64,000 nucleotides of DNA from Desulfosporosinus shakirovi (GCF_020595055.1 NZ_JAJDOO010000019.1:1-64000), one strand, 5' to 3'. Shown: positions 52,920-62,266, counted from the stretch's first letter. Made by a program: numbers and translations. Notes: generated by a model not told the origin, from the sequence alone.

Positions 52920-54431
52920 TTATATCAGCTCTACCGTAACATCTTCGCGTCTTTTTTCATGAAACACCATGCGCCACTCCACATCGTCCACCGGCTCAAA
53001 GTGCAGTGAAGAGCAGGCAACATGGAGCTTGCCTTGGCCGCTGCCGCCGAAAATGATGGCAGTCGAACCATCTGATCCGCCAATGATGGCGACGCAAATG
53101 CTGCCCGATGCCTGGGGCTCATTGGGATTGGTGCGCTTCTGCCGAGGTTGGTCGGAAGGAAGGCAATCAGTGACGGTGAATGCACCATCAGACAGATCCG
53201 GCGCGAGGGTATAGCTCATCACAGTATAGTGCATCGGGAACTCCTGATTTTGGCTGCCAAAATGCTCACGAGACATTTCCTTCCGCTCATATTCCTGCAC
53301 GGTCAGCGTATGCTGTGCGCCGGTGGTCGGGTGTGTAAACCCGATGCTCTCACCGGGTGCCGGTACATGGAAGTGCGGTCCCGACATAGCGACAGGCTCC
53401 TGCATCAGGGTTACGCTTAGCGTCGTGATCTGCGGTTTGCGTTTTTTCATCCAAGGAAAAGCAGAGCGCCAGATTACCCAGCCATAGGCAGGATCAAGGG
53501 CATAATGCTGTGTCACGCTCTTGGCCTCAAGGCCGTTGCCCTCTGGGAAGCAAGGATTCCATGACAAGCCGCAGCCATGAGCGCCTGAAAGAACAGTTCC
53601 GTTCAACACAACTTTCGGATTTATATTGATGGCCAGGGGATTTTCTGCGTGGATCTGCATCTGCTGTTCATCGGTAAAGTCGGTGGTTCTATCGTTCTCA
53701 ATAGAGAGATTCCACTTGTCCATAAAGGTACGGATGCGCTCAGCCGGAACCTGTAGGCAAAAGTCCACGACCAAGCCTTTAGTGCAGGTGTAAATCGCTG
53801 GGATATGCCAGACTTCATCCTCCCAGGCAAACTGCCTAGCGAGAGAAATTTCCTTGCCGGCTCGTTCACGTCCATGATACCCCCAAAAGTTGCCGTCAAA
53901 GTAAACCTTCCATTGGGGTATCTTCGGCTCGACAGGAACCCACTCATAGTAATCTTGCGTATATTTGAGGCGACTGTAATCAAACTCGGCCTGCAGCTCT
54001 TTGATATAAGCAAAGGGCTGCTCCCTAGGCGCGAGCAACATCTTCTCCCGAATGGCATCCAGCACAGCCTGCTGTTCACCGGTGAGAGGATTGTGCTGCA
54101 GGAAGGCGTCAAACTGCGCCTGATCCCAACAGTATACCTGCTCCAGTGCCGCAGCATCGCCGCAAGCCAGCAGGAGCCCCAGGAAGTCCCTAAAATCTCT
54201 CGCCACCGGATGCACATAGTTTCCCGGTGTATTCATCGGGCTGACGGCAAACACCATCTCGCCAAACCCACCCACGAAGCAATAGTGGATACCATCCACA
54301 CCGGCCCAGCCGATCACTTTCGCACCCTTGGGCGTGCAGAAGTAGTTGCTTTCGCTCTCGCTACGCTCTAAGCCAAGGCGGGAGCCGTCAATATTCAGTT
54401 TTAGATATCTTTCATAAGTGGTTGCCATCAT
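52920..54431 (-). CDS. Large hypothetical protein
   Basis: 503 residues, cytoplasmic by composition, no signal peptide. No enzyme family recognised. The C-terminal part has AIIGGSDGSTAIIFGG (about 448-463), reminiscent of the GGADGPT loop of sodium-pumping decarboxylase beta subunits but outside a membrane context. It lies in its own transcription unit. Confidence 0.7.
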   Translation of the reverse strand: MMATTYERYLKLNIDGSRLGLERSESESNYFCTPKGAKVIGWAGVDGIHYCFVGGFGEMVFAVSPMNTPGNYVHPVARDFRDFLGLLLACGDAAALEQVYCWDQAQFDAFLQHNPLTGEQQAVLDAIREKMLLAPREQPFAYIKELQAEFDYSRLKYTQDYYEWVPVEPKIPQWKVYFDGNFWGYHGRERAGKEISLARQFAWEDEVWHIPAIYTCTKGLVVDFCLQVPAERIRTFMDKWNLSIENDRTTDFTDEQQMQIHAENPLAININPKVVLNGTVLSGAHGCGLSWNPCFPEGNGLEAKSVTQHYALDPAYGWVIWRSAFPWMKKRKPQITTLSVTLMQEPVAMSGPHFHVPAPGESIGFTHPTTGAQHTLTVQEYERKEMSREHFGSQNQEFPMHYTVMSYTLAPDLSDGAFTVTDCLPSDQPRQKRTNPNEPQASGSICVAIIGGSDGSTAIIFGGSGQGKLHVACSSLHFEPVDDVEWRMVFHEKRREDVTVELI

Positions 54432-54725
54432 AACCTCGCATTCTATGTATTCGCTGACTAATCAGGATTTATCGCGATGTAGGACAAAATAACTACAAGA
54501 CATTTTTACAACAATTCTCCCACGGAAGCGTGGCTATGCATCTTGATTAAGGGGTTTGCAATTTCTAGAATTACTCTCACCTAGAATTCAATAATTTGCC
54601 TAAATATTCCTTCTTTCATCTCCTATAGTATCCATATTTTTTTGCTCAGGCAAAAATCCCAGGTGGTTTCACTTATGGTATCTATGATAAAGACTACCGA
54701 CATATGGATCAGTGGTCCTATTTTG
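54432..54725. other. Intergenic region, no gene seen
   Basis: About 290 bp, AT-rich, likely the promoter region of the leftward hypothetical gene. No clear repeats. Confidence 0.35.
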
Positions 54726-54884
54726 TTATTTCTTTCGTGCTCTAATCACTAAAAAATTAGGTTTATGTGAGTCTTTTGCAGAGGAAGGATCTCTTTCAAG
54801 AATTTCCGTTGTAGGAACGGGCTCCAGCATTTTTTCAATAGTAAAGCCAGCATCGATTATTTGGTAAATCCCACGGATGTAGAG
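54726..54884 (-). pseudogene. C-terminal remnant of a class I SAM methyltransferase
   Basis: The minus frame reads IYQIIDAGFTIEKMLEPVPT, then HKPNFLVIRARKK and stop, the typical end of Methyltransf_11/25 proteins (AGFxIEKxLEPxP ... PxFLxIRARK). The catalytic domain is missing. Confidence 0.7.
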
Positions 54885-54965
54885 AAGCCCTATCCTCGCG
54901 AGAAATCGAGATATAAAGTTTGTTATTTGAAGTTGACCGTTATGAACAATCGTATTATAATTTAA

Positions 54966-54983
54966 GTGAACGAACGTACACTC
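54966..54983. promoter_or_regulatory. Putative TetR operator 1
   Basis: GTGAACGAACGTACACTC, 17 bp before the tetR-family start codon. It resembles the better palindrome at 55665-55685. Confidence 0.5.
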
Positions 54984-54999
54984 AGAAAGAGGTATTGAA

Positions 55000-55602
55000 A
55001 TGCCTATCCCAAAATCAAGTCAAAACAAAGAACGTCGGCAAAAATTTTTGGAATGTGCTATTGATCTATTTATTGATAAAGGATATTTTAATACTTCTGT
55101 CCGCGAAATAATTGTTAAATCAGGTTTTGGAACTGGTACCTTTTATAATTACTTTATTGATAAGGAGGATATTTTAAAAACGCTTCTGGAGGAGTTCGCG
55201 GATCAAATTATTTCAGGCCATAGCACCTATTACACAACCGAAAAAGATTTGTACAAAAGATTTGTAGAAACAAAACGTGTGACCATGGAAATCTTCGCCC
55301 AGAACGAGAAACTGTCAGAAATATATAGTCGAGTAGCTGGAACAAGCGAAGCCATTGACAAATGCCTTAAGCAGTTTGAGGATAAATTAATTGGGTTTTA
55401 TATTAGGAATATTGAGTATGGCATTAATAAGGGTGCTTTTAATAACGTTTCGGTCCCTCCGGTCGCCCACGCCATACTGGCAGTAGAAAAATTCCTGTTG
55501 TACAAATGGATAGTATTAAAGGATATAACTAACGAAGAAATGGTAGAAATGGTTATATCTTTCCACGAAACCCTGGCTAAAGGTTTAGTCAACAATAAGT
55601 AG
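55000..55602 (+). CDS. TetR/AcrR-family transcriptional regulator
   Basis: 200 residues. HTH: FLECAIDLFIDKGYFNTSVREIIVKSGFGTGTFYNYF (in two parts; about 17-53). Matching motifs before and after the gene suggest autoregulation and control of the now-broken M24 peptidase gene downstream. The ligand is unknown. Confidence 0.9.
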   Translation: MPIPKSSQNKERRQKFLECAIDLFIDKGYFNTSVREIIVKSGFGTGTFYNYFIDKEDILKTLLEEFADQIISGHSTYYTTEKDLYKRFVETKRVTMEIFAQNEKLSEIYSRVAGTSEAIDKCLKQFEDKLIGFYIRNIEYGINKGAFNNVSVPPVAHAILAVEKFLLYKWIVLKDITNEEMVEMVISFHETLAKGLVNNK

Positions 55603-55610
55603 TTATTCTG

Positions 55611-55655
55611 AAAGGGCTTTTGTTATCAGGGTTTCAACAACGGCCCTTTTTGTTT
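55611..55655 (+). terminator. Terminator of the tetR-family gene
   Basis: AAAGGGC and GCCCTTT stem with a 25-nt loop followed by TTGTTT. Confidence 0.6.
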
Positions 55656-55664
55656 AACGAGGAA

Positions 55665-55685
55665 GTGAACGTCCGTACGTTCGCT
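55665..55685. promoter_or_regulatory. Putative TetR operator 2
   Basis: GAACGT-CCGT-ACGTTC palindrome (55667-55682) about 35 bp before the broken M24 peptidase gene. Confidence 0.6.
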
Positions 55686-55718
55686 ATTTAACCTACCTGA
55701 AAAGAGAGGGATTATATA

Positions 55719-55892
55719 ATGAGGTTGACTCCAGCAGGTGAACTGACAAGGCGGATTACCGCATTGCAAAAACTGTTGCAGCAAAAAGGCGTTGACGGTG
55801 CGTTAATCGTGGATAGCACGGATATGTTTTATTTTGCGGGCACGGCTCATCGTGCCCACCTGTTTAGTCCTGCAGAGGGCAAGCCCTGTTGA
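55719..55892 (+). pseudogene. 5' fragment of an M24 (Xaa-Pro) peptidase
   Basis: 57 codons: RRITALQKLLQQKGVDGALI, then DMFYFAGTAHRAHLFSP, the creatinase N-domain of M24 peptidases. A single-base deletion near 55885 (GCAAGCCCTGTTGATTGAG, frame restored as PLLIEYG) introduces the stop, and the remainder of the gene is absent. Confidence 0.8.
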
Positions 55893-56084
55893 TTGAGTAT
55901 GGATATAACAACATAACTACACTCTATTTTCCCGAGTCAAGGACTCTTTAAAAGAAATAAAAATAATGCGCCATACTTTGCTTTATTTCTTCATGTTTAA
56001 TTGCTATGAAACACTATACTAATTTTGCTCCCAGCCGAATCTATCGCTAACGGGTATCTTGTAATGGCAAATGGAGGTAATCCT

Positions 56085-56441
56085 ATGTTTAAATCAGGAG
56101 TTGGCTTCTATTACAATGTTAACAATTGTGAGCGTACTTTAGAATTCTATGCCGAGAAGCTTGGCTTTAAGGTGCTACTTATAGATGAGTACAAGGGACA
56201 GGCAATGGTGACCACAAACACCGAGGATTACTATATCGGGTTCGCTGAAACTCATTCAATTGTCCCTTCTTCAACGTGCATTACTTTCGAAGTAGAGAAC
56301 ATCGAGCAAGTAGTTCATACACTACGACAAAAGGATGTCGAGTTCCAAGGTGATATTTTTGAGATTCCCGGCGTGGTCAAACTGGCCACGTTCAGCGACC
56401 CCGACGGATATAAACTGATGCTTTCGGAGAGAATCGGGTGA
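56085..56441 (+). CDS. VOC/glyoxalase superfamily protein
   Basis: 118 residues. VGFYYNVNNCERTLEFYAEKLGF at the N-terminus and FSDPDGYKLMLSE at the C-terminus are the paired modules of the superfamily. GGAGGTAATCCT precedes the ATG at 56085; a longer in-frame start was discarded. Substrate unknown; possibly an antibiotic-binding or isomerase member. Confidence 0.82.
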   Translation: MFKSGVGFYYNVNNCERTLEFYAEKLGFKVLLIDEYKGQAMVTTNTEDYYIGFAETHSIVPSSTCITFEVENIEQVVHTLRQKDVEFQGDIFEIPGVVKLATFSDPDGYKLMLSERIG

Positions 56442-56518
56442 TAAGTTAACAAAAGCAAAGGCTAAGACTTCCATTCCCATTTCTTCTCGTCAACATATAG
56501 TAGTAAATTTTTTAATTT

Positions 56519-56638
56519 ATGAATACCATTGTCTCCAGCAATATTTTCATGACGACCAGCGGCACCCTCACAGGTCTACGGGACGTTAAGGTCATCGGAA
56601 CTGTTACCGATGATCTATTCGACCCGCCTCAGGCTTAA
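56519..56638 (+). other. 39-codon open frame, probable gene fragment
   Basis: Ends in GLRDVKVIGTVTDDLFDPPQA, which reads like a genuine protein terminus, but there is no ribosome-binding site and no upstream coding sequence. Family not recognised. Confidence 0.3.
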
Positions 56639-56679
56639 GCACCGGCCCAACACTGACCTAACCTCAGCAACAAGCAAAC

Positions 56680-56706
56680 TGCCGGCCAAGTCTGGCTTGG
56701 CCGGCA
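56680..56706. terminator. GC-rich hairpin
   Basis: TGCCGGCCAAG-TCTGG-CTTGGCCGGCA, an 11-bp perfect stem without a T-run. Confidence 0.5.
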
Positions 56707-56918
56707 ATTCCGGGCTTCAAAAAAAGGAATTGGGTCAGGCTTCGCGGAATCTTACGCCTGCGGCATAAAAGGATACTCCGGAAAAATCCACAGTATAATT
56801 AATGGCTCAACCTCACTGCCCAACGAAAAAAATACGCTAGAAAATAACAGCCTACCGATAGAATCACGATAGAAGCACCGGTTCTCCGTGATTATGGGAA
56901 AGCTAATATTTAAGCCGC

Positions 56919-57137
56919 TCATTTCATTGTTCCCGTTATAGCTTTAATCATTGTCTGCAGGTTTGTTATATAATCTGCCGATAGAGGATCGAGCATCTCT
57001 TTCCTCCCACCAATTTCTTCGACGAAGGCTTGGGGCTGCTTGCTGTCAATTTCGGCCTGGGAAAAGATAACCTTGATGTTTTCTGCTTTAGCAAGATCAG
57101 GGAAAATTGATACTTTAATGGCATCTATTTGTACCAA
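56919..57137 (-). pseudogene. C-terminal fragment of a ZnuA-type metal-binding protein
   Basis: AENIKVIFSQAEIDSKQPQA, then DPLSADYITNLQTMIKAI, matches the end of zinc/manganese ABC solute-binding proteins. The N-terminal lobe and the His-rich loop are absent; the fragment begins at the end of the glycosidase-like gene. Confidence 0.78.
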
Positions 57138-58243
57138 CTATTAATGACGTTGATGCTCTGGTCACTTGGATAATAGTTTTTAAACTCATCGTTTTTTCCA
57201 ATTGCGAAAACTGATAAACCCAAATTCCAACTCTCTTTCTCGAATACTTCTTTGTATGCTTGGAATCCATTTGCTTGTTCTTGCTCATTAAGTATGGTTG
57301 AGGGCTCTGGATTCCAAGGATGAACCATCGCTTTATTCCGTTTTGGAAAACCTAGCTCGCCAAAAAAAATTGGTTTATTCCATTGGGTCGATAATTTCTT
57401 CAGCTCTTCATAAATATTCTGGTGTCTACTGAAAATTTTTGTACTGTAAATCGAACTTACTAGATTCTCCACAGTATTTGTGTCTTGATCAGTGAGTTCA
57501 AAGTATGCTGCAACTGAAATAAAATCAACTTTTTCAAGAACTGGGTTATTTAGTTTCGCTGTATATGTGTCGTGTAGACCGTTCTTTTCGGTGTCCCATG
57601 CTGCGGTGTACCACCAATTTGTCTTATATGTTATACGCCCCTGGTAGTTTGTTCGAACAAAATTTGCAACATCATTCCAAAGAGCATATTCCTTTTCAAA
57701 CTTGTCAAAATTAGACCCTATACAAAGAGCATAAACTTTGTAAGGTTTGGCTATATCCTGAATAAGCGGCTTGAGCACTCCCTCTTTCCAATTCCTGAAC
57801 CATTCATCTTTATCATAAGGATTTAATTGCGTTTCATAAAGTTCCCCGTTTTTAATGTAGGGGTAGGGCTCTAATATCACATTGATTCCCTGATACCTAA
57901 GCTTTTTGATTAGCTGATTAGCTTTCTTTTTACTTTCCGTGTTTATTGTTGCTGAATTTGCCGTTAATGATGAAATATCAATTCGAACCGGTACATTGAC
58001 AGTGTTTAAGCCAAGAGCCTCAATGTCTATCAAAGCCTGTTCCAATGAGTAATCCACTGAAAGATTACCGGATTTAATTTTTTCACCCCAAGGAGTGATA
58101 ATTCTATTTTTCTCATATTGCTTACCAATATAAACTACATCGATCAGAACTTGTTTTACGAGAATTGCAGAAATTATCAACAATACTAAGGCTATGTATT
58201 TTAGCTTATGACTTTTCAAATGAATCGAAAGCACTTTGAACAT
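57125..58243 (-). CDS. Membrane-anchored glycoside-hydrolase-like protein (GH113-like TIM barrel)
   Basis: 372 residues. One N-terminal membrane anchor (about 15-36) and a TIM-barrel-like body: ALIDIEALGLNTVNVPVRID, GINVILEPYPYI, YALCIGSNFDKFE and FFGELGFPKRNKAM, the last carrying the likely catalytic Glu. This pattern resembles GH113 beta-mannanase-like proteins. GGAGGATTTGGA precedes the ATG at 58243. Substrate inferred only as a polysaccharide. Confidence 0.65.
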   Translation of the reverse strand: MFKVLSIHLKSHKLKYIALVLLIISAILVKQVLIDVVYIGKQYEKNRIITPWGEKIKSGNLSVDYSLEQALIDIEALGLNTVNVPVRIDISSLTANSATINTESKKKANQLIKKLRYQGINVILEPYPYIKNGELYETQLNPYDKDEWFRNWKEGVLKPLIQDIAKPYKVYALCIGSNFDKFEKEYALWNDVANFVRTNYQGRITYKTNWWYTAAWDTEKNGLHDTYTAKLNNPVLEKVDFISVAAYFELTDQDTNTVENLVSSIYSTKIFSRHQNIYEELKKLSTQWNKPIFFGELGFPKRNKAMVHPWNPEPSTILNEQEQANGFQAYKEVFEKESWNLGLSVFAIGKNDEFKNYYPSDQSINVINSWYK

Positions 58244-58283
58244 TCCAAATCCTCCAAAGTTCATTATCCGATACCGGACTAGG

Positions 58284-58410
58284 CAAATGTCTCAATAACT
58301 GCTACAGGCTCAAAATCCGTAAGCTTGCAGACCTCTTTGAAATAGACCAGCAGGATGAAATACATCCCGCGTCTCCTCAAATTCATCCACATGCTCAATG
58401 TTGATTTGTT
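58284..58410 (-). pseudogene. Truncated, frameshifted second copy of the 49333-49701 gene end
   Basis: About 127 bp nearly identical to 49342-49468, with one inserted base (GAAATACATCCCGCG against GAACACATCCCGCG) that breaks the frame, and no upstream part of the gene. Confidence 0.88.
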
Positions 58411-58460
58411 CACATTGGGTATACTGTCTTCCTTGCCTAAGATCGCAACACGCCTGGGAG

Positions 58461-58503
58461 AAATCCCCCAAAGCTCACCGGCTTGTTTTGCCGCACAAAA
58501 TGA
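58461..58503. repeat. Intergenic repeat, copy 2 of 2
   Basis: Second copy of the 43-bp segment at 52855-52897, located 50 bp from the duplicated gene end. The two copies and the gene-end copies together suggest a duplicated and internally deleted block. Confidence 0.75.
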
Positions 58504-58538
58504 GAATGATACGACATAAATTTAAAAATTTGTAAGCC

Positions 58539-59122
58539 CTAATCATCTAATGAATACCCATATAATATTGAACCATTATATACAAGGGTAAAGCCATCTG
58601 TAATAGCACCATAATTTCAATATTAATTCCGAAATAAATTTTTGAATTAGGGCCAAGCCCTCTCTGCCCTACATCTATTAAAGTTTTATTATTATCATAT
58701 ATATTGAATGAATTTGACAAATTATAGCTTGTTGCAGTACCATCTTCATTCAAGATATAATTATATAAAAATTCTCCACTATCATAATTAATGAATTGGT
58801 TAGCATCAAAATTGAAATAAATATCATTTCCACGATGCATAATATTCTCTAATAAAATTTCAACATTACCTACTTTTGCTATCTCTTTATTCAATTCTAT
58901 TACTTCATTTTTGTTCTTCGGAATCCAAGTTGGTTCTATAGATGCTGTAAAATTAACTGGTTTCTGAACTTCGTAAATTTTATAACCATCGTAATTCAGA
59001 ACATTATTATATATTCCCTCTTTACTTAGATTATTTTTATAAAATAATGTAGATATTAAAATGATGACAAAAAAACCCGTACACAAAAGAGTTTTATAAA
59101 TTAAACTCTTATTCTTTAACAT
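58539..59122 (-). pseudogene. Secreted or membrane-anchored hypothetical protein with a likely C-terminal frameshift
   Basis: The uninterrupted frame gives 191 residues ending at 58547. An N-terminal hydrophobic anchor spans about residues 11-28. After about residue 170 the frame turns into an unnatural hydrophobic tail. Adding one A in GAAATT (near 58617-58622) would give NYGAITDGFTLVYNGSILYG and stop at 58539, a much more natural end. No family recognised. AAGGGAGTTGGTTTA precedes the ATG. Confidence 0.6.
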
Positions 59123-59261
59123 TAAACCAACTCCCTTCTTTTACTCAAACAAAACCTCCAATTCCAACATATACTATTTTTCCTACGCAATATCTTACTA
59201 CTGCGAAGGAATACTCTAAATTCTTTTCGTCCGCGCCTAGGATGGCGCGTCCTTTGCACGA

Positions 59262-59346
59262 TATGTCGTAGAACGTCCCGGCAGTTCCGAAGCGTCATAC
59301 TACATTCATAATATCCAAGTGTCGCAAAGCCCTCTGTTATATGCCA
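59262..59346 (-). repeat. attC-like element 2
   Basis: TGTCGCAAAGCCCTCTGTTA (59320-59339) closely matches the right arm of element 1 (TGTTGCAAACCCTCTGTTA). The left side (GAACGTCCCGGC) is only weakly complementary. A reading frame on the minus strand ends 22 bp before it, as for element 1. Confidence 0.4.
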
Positions 59347-59367
59347 TAGTCCGGCTTCGAAGGCTAA

Positions 59368-59652
59368 TCAAAGATTATATCCAACTTTCCTATTTTCATT
59401 ATTTGAAAACAAAATAAGATTTGGACCATTCATTGTTCCCGTTCCATTATTGCCATTCTTCCATGGAATAGTTGTATATGATAAAATTGTTTGTCTTTGA
59501 CCAGGGTATAGAATAAAAGTCCCAGGATCTTCTGAATTCTCTACTCTTGTCAAGGACCATGGGGATATGCCAGACCCCAATAATATCTTATCACCGATTG
59601 AAAATCCTGCCTTGGGAAAGCACCTGAGTTTTAATTCCGAAAAACCCAGGGA
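59368..59652 (-). pseudogene. Gene fragment of unknown family
   Basis: A frame of about 94 codons without a start codon: LKLRCFPKAGFSIGDKILLG onward, rich in Gly, Asn and Thr towards the end (KNGNNGTGTMNGPNLILF). It may be the tail of a secreted protein. Confidence 0.4.
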
Positions 59653-59658
59653 TTATTG

Positions 59659-59883
59659 TTAAGATATAGCCCTACTAATTAAGTTGAGCTGCAACTTTCC
59701 GCCGGTAAATACTGCCTCATAGCTGGGAAAAACCGCTCCTGTATTTCCAAACCAGGATACTCCGGTTATTTTCGCCTTATCCTCATCATATTCCTTTATT
59801 TCTACCCACAACAAGGACCCCCCCAAGGTTCTTATTAACCTGCCGTCAGCATCAACTTCAAAGTGGCTATTGTGCCAAGGTGC
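59659..59883 (-). pseudogene. Second gene fragment of unknown family
   Basis: 74 codons, no start codon: HNSHFEVDADGRLIRTLGGS, then VSWFGNTGAVFPSYEAVFTGG. Beta-rich appearance. It ends 6 bp before the frame of the preceding fragment opens, so both could be parts of one decayed gene. Confidence 0.4.
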
Positions 59884-59970
59884 CTAATTTTACGGCACTG
59901 ATTTTTTGATCAGAAGTTTTATTGCCCTCATTATTTAACAGGAATCCTACTCTTCTGAATTCAAGAATAT

Positions 59971-60012
59971 AAAAACAGAAGTCCTCTCCTCAAATTGAAG
60001 AGAGGACTTCTG
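59971..60012 (-). terminator. Terminator of the SLH-protein gene
   Basis: 13-bp stem CAGAAGTCCTCTC/GAGAGGACTTCTG followed on the minus strand by TTTTTAT. Confidence 0.85.
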
Positions 60013-60049
60013 CTTAATCAACAAACAACCTATATCCGATTAGTATTGT

Positions 60050-62266
60050 CTAATTGCGCCAGCCTAACGTCCTGAACAGAGCTGTGGCGGCTTCGGCACG
60101 GCTGACTGTTTGACCGGGGGCAAAGGCTTGGCCGTCAACCTTAAGAATGCCGCTGCTGGTAGTGATGGCAACATAGCCTAAGGCGTCGGAGCTGATTTGA
60201 TCCGCATCCTGAAAATCGACTTTATAGATATCTTTAAGTTCCGCAATTCGATTCAATTGAATAGAACGCAGCATAAGCTTAGCTAAAAGCTCACGGTTGA
60301 CAGAATCCCCTGCTTTAAGATCTTCCTTCAGCCAGCCCAGGTCTTTGGCTTTAGTAAGAATTTCTTTATCCGTAAGATTGACATTTCCCCATATACCATA
60401 GCGGCTGAGATACATGGCGCGTAGCAAAGACTCCAAGCTCATGGCTTCCGAAGGCTTAAAGCTGTTCCCATAATCTCCGAACAAACCTGCCCGGCCCAGA
60501 ACCGTGATCTCGGCGGCACCGCTGACTCCATCCAGATCGGTGAAGTTAAAAGGCTTGGGCCCTTTTTCAATAGGCTGACCCTGATAATCCAATAACTCTC
60601 CGGTTTTAGCATCTATGATGTTGGAAGCGGCAACACTTCGGTCTTGGGCCACGGGCAGATAAACCAGCCGCAAATCCCCCGGTATGCCATTAGAATAGAT
60701 GCGCACATAAGACAAAGTCAAAGGACGCTTTCGAAGAAAAGCATCGCCAGCCTTTTCCTTGCTGAGAACTCCGGAAACACCCGGCAAATTATAGTCTCCC
60801 CAGTTAAGTTCAAAATTTGTAATCATACCTGACACAGGATCGACGTTGACTGTCATCCCGTTGGCCGGGAAGCTGACGTCATTAACTACCCTCTGAAAAT
60901 TAAAGGCTTGGTTATTCCCTGGTTCCGGGGCAATTTTGCTGAACAGTTGATTTTCTTCCTGATCTAAAGCAACTTCCTTGAAGCGTTCAGGCTGAATACG
61001 ATTCAAAAACTCCTCGGCCAGTTTTTGGGCGGCAGCCCGGTCCAGTTTGACGTCCGTATTGCCTGTCTGGAAATTTGAAAGGCCAAAGCCGAATAACTCA
61101 CCCGTCTTAGCGTTAACCCTGGCACTTATATACTGAGGAGTTCCCGCTTTTTTCTCCCCGGAGTCCGTATCGTGCCAGTCAAAGCTCCAAATGCGCTGGT
61201 CGGCATTGCGCCACTCTTTACTCAGGTTGGCGCTGCGCAAGGTCAGAGTTTCCGGAATTTCAATCCAGCGTTTTACCGCTTCAATGGCTTCCTCTTGCTT
61301 GAGGAGGTTCCCCGCACGTTCAACTTCCTGACGCTCCTGAGGCGTCAGGACCTGCCCGTTTGAGTCCCTGGGGGCGCTTCCCGCCTTGGCACCCATGCCG
61401 CCCATGCCGGAAGTATCCGCAGACAGCCACTCCCCTGGTTTCAGCTCAAGGGGCAGACCTGTGAAAGCATCAATAGCTCCTCCGTTTTGTCCCGTCAATT
61501 GATAGACAAGCTTGGCATCCTGCTTTTCTCCGGCAGCCAGTATTCTGTAGGGCGATGAAACCCAATACTGCAATTTAAAGTATGGAGCTTTGACAAAAGC
61601 CTGCTGGGCTTGTTCCATATTAATAACGCCCTCCACAGCAGGCGCTGTGACCTCGTTCCAGGTAAGATTATAGGATGTGATCTGTCCGTCCGCGCTTGAG
61701 ACCTGCACATTTGCTCCGTTGCCGAGAAAAGGTACGCCGTTGACAAGCCGCTGATATTGGTTGGAATAATTTAAGGGACCATAGCCTAAAGGCAAAATCT
61801 CCTGATCATTGGGAACTAATTTTAACTCCCCGGCCCGCTGCCCCAATAAACGGTTCAAGAGCTTGTAGCCGCAGTCCTGAGCATCTTCCTTCGAAATCGC
61901 TGGAATCATTGAACTATTGCCGGATTCATCATTATTCCAATAATTCATGCTGACAATATCCCCGTTAACGGCGTTAACCTCGGCAGCGAACTCTCCCGCC
62001 CTTTCCGCCGTACCGCTCCAGCGTAAAGCCCAAACCTGCCTGTCATCATAAGTATTGTAACTTGAACTAAAGTCTGTATAGTCACTGGGTACTTCAAAAT
62101 TGGTCTTAACGATTTGAATAGCCTTTTCCAAGTTTATTTGCGACTTAGCCAGAGCCCCAACTGCCGCCGTAGTAGCTTCACGAGCTAAAGCCATCGGCGC
62201 AACGGCCGGTACCAGTAAAACCGTAACAACGCACACGGCCAGGAAAGAACGCCAGGTTTTTTTCAT
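60050..62266 (-). CDS. Secreted protein with YcdB/YcdC repeats and S-layer homology domains
   Basis: 738 residues. Signal peptide (KKTWRSFLAVCVVTVLLVP, cleavage after LAR). Two repeated PepSY-like YcdB/C regions: residues about 40-290 and 325-555, each with an ARxNAxTGELxxF/EVNAVNGDIVSM segment. The C-terminal 190 residues carry SLH modules (e.g. FKPSEAMSLESLLRAMYLSRYG; APGQTVSRAEAATALFRTLGW) that should attach it to secondary wall polymers. Confidence 0.85.
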   Translation of the reverse strand: MKKTWRSFLAVCVVTVLLVPAVAPMALAREATTAAVGALAKSQINLEKAIQIVKTNFEVPSDYTDFSSSYNTYDDRQVWALRWSGTAERAGEFAAEVNAVNGDIVSMNYWNNDESGNSSMIPAISKEDAQDCGYKLLNRLLGQRAGELKLVPNDQEILPLGYGPLNYSNQYQRLVNGVPFLGNGANVQVSSADGQITSYNLTWNEVTAPAVEGVINMEQAQQAFVKAPYFKLQYWVSSPYRILAAGEKQDAKLVYQLTGQNGGAIDAFTGLPLELKPGEWLSADTSGMGGMGAKAGSAPRDSNGQVLTPQERQEVERAGNLLKQEEAIEAVKRWIEIPETLTLRSANLSKEWRNADQRIWSFDWHDTDSGEKKAGTPQYISARVNAKTGELFGFGLSNFQTGNTDVKLDRAAAQKLAEEFLNRIQPERFKEVALDQEENQLFSKIAPEPGNNQAFNFQRVVNDVSFPANGMTVNVDPVSGMITNFELNWGDYNLPGVSGVLSKEKAGDAFLRKRPLTLSYVRIYSNGIPGDLRLVYLPVAQDRSVAASNIIDAKTGELLDYQGQPIEKGPKPFNFTDLDGVSGAAEITVLGRAGLFGDYGNSFKPSEAMSLESLLRAMYLSRYGIWGNVNLTDKEILTKAKDLGWLKEDLKAGDSVNRELLAKLMLRSIQLNRIAELKDIYKVDFQDADQISSDALGYVAITTSSGILKVDGQAFAPGQTVSRAEAATALFRTLGWRN

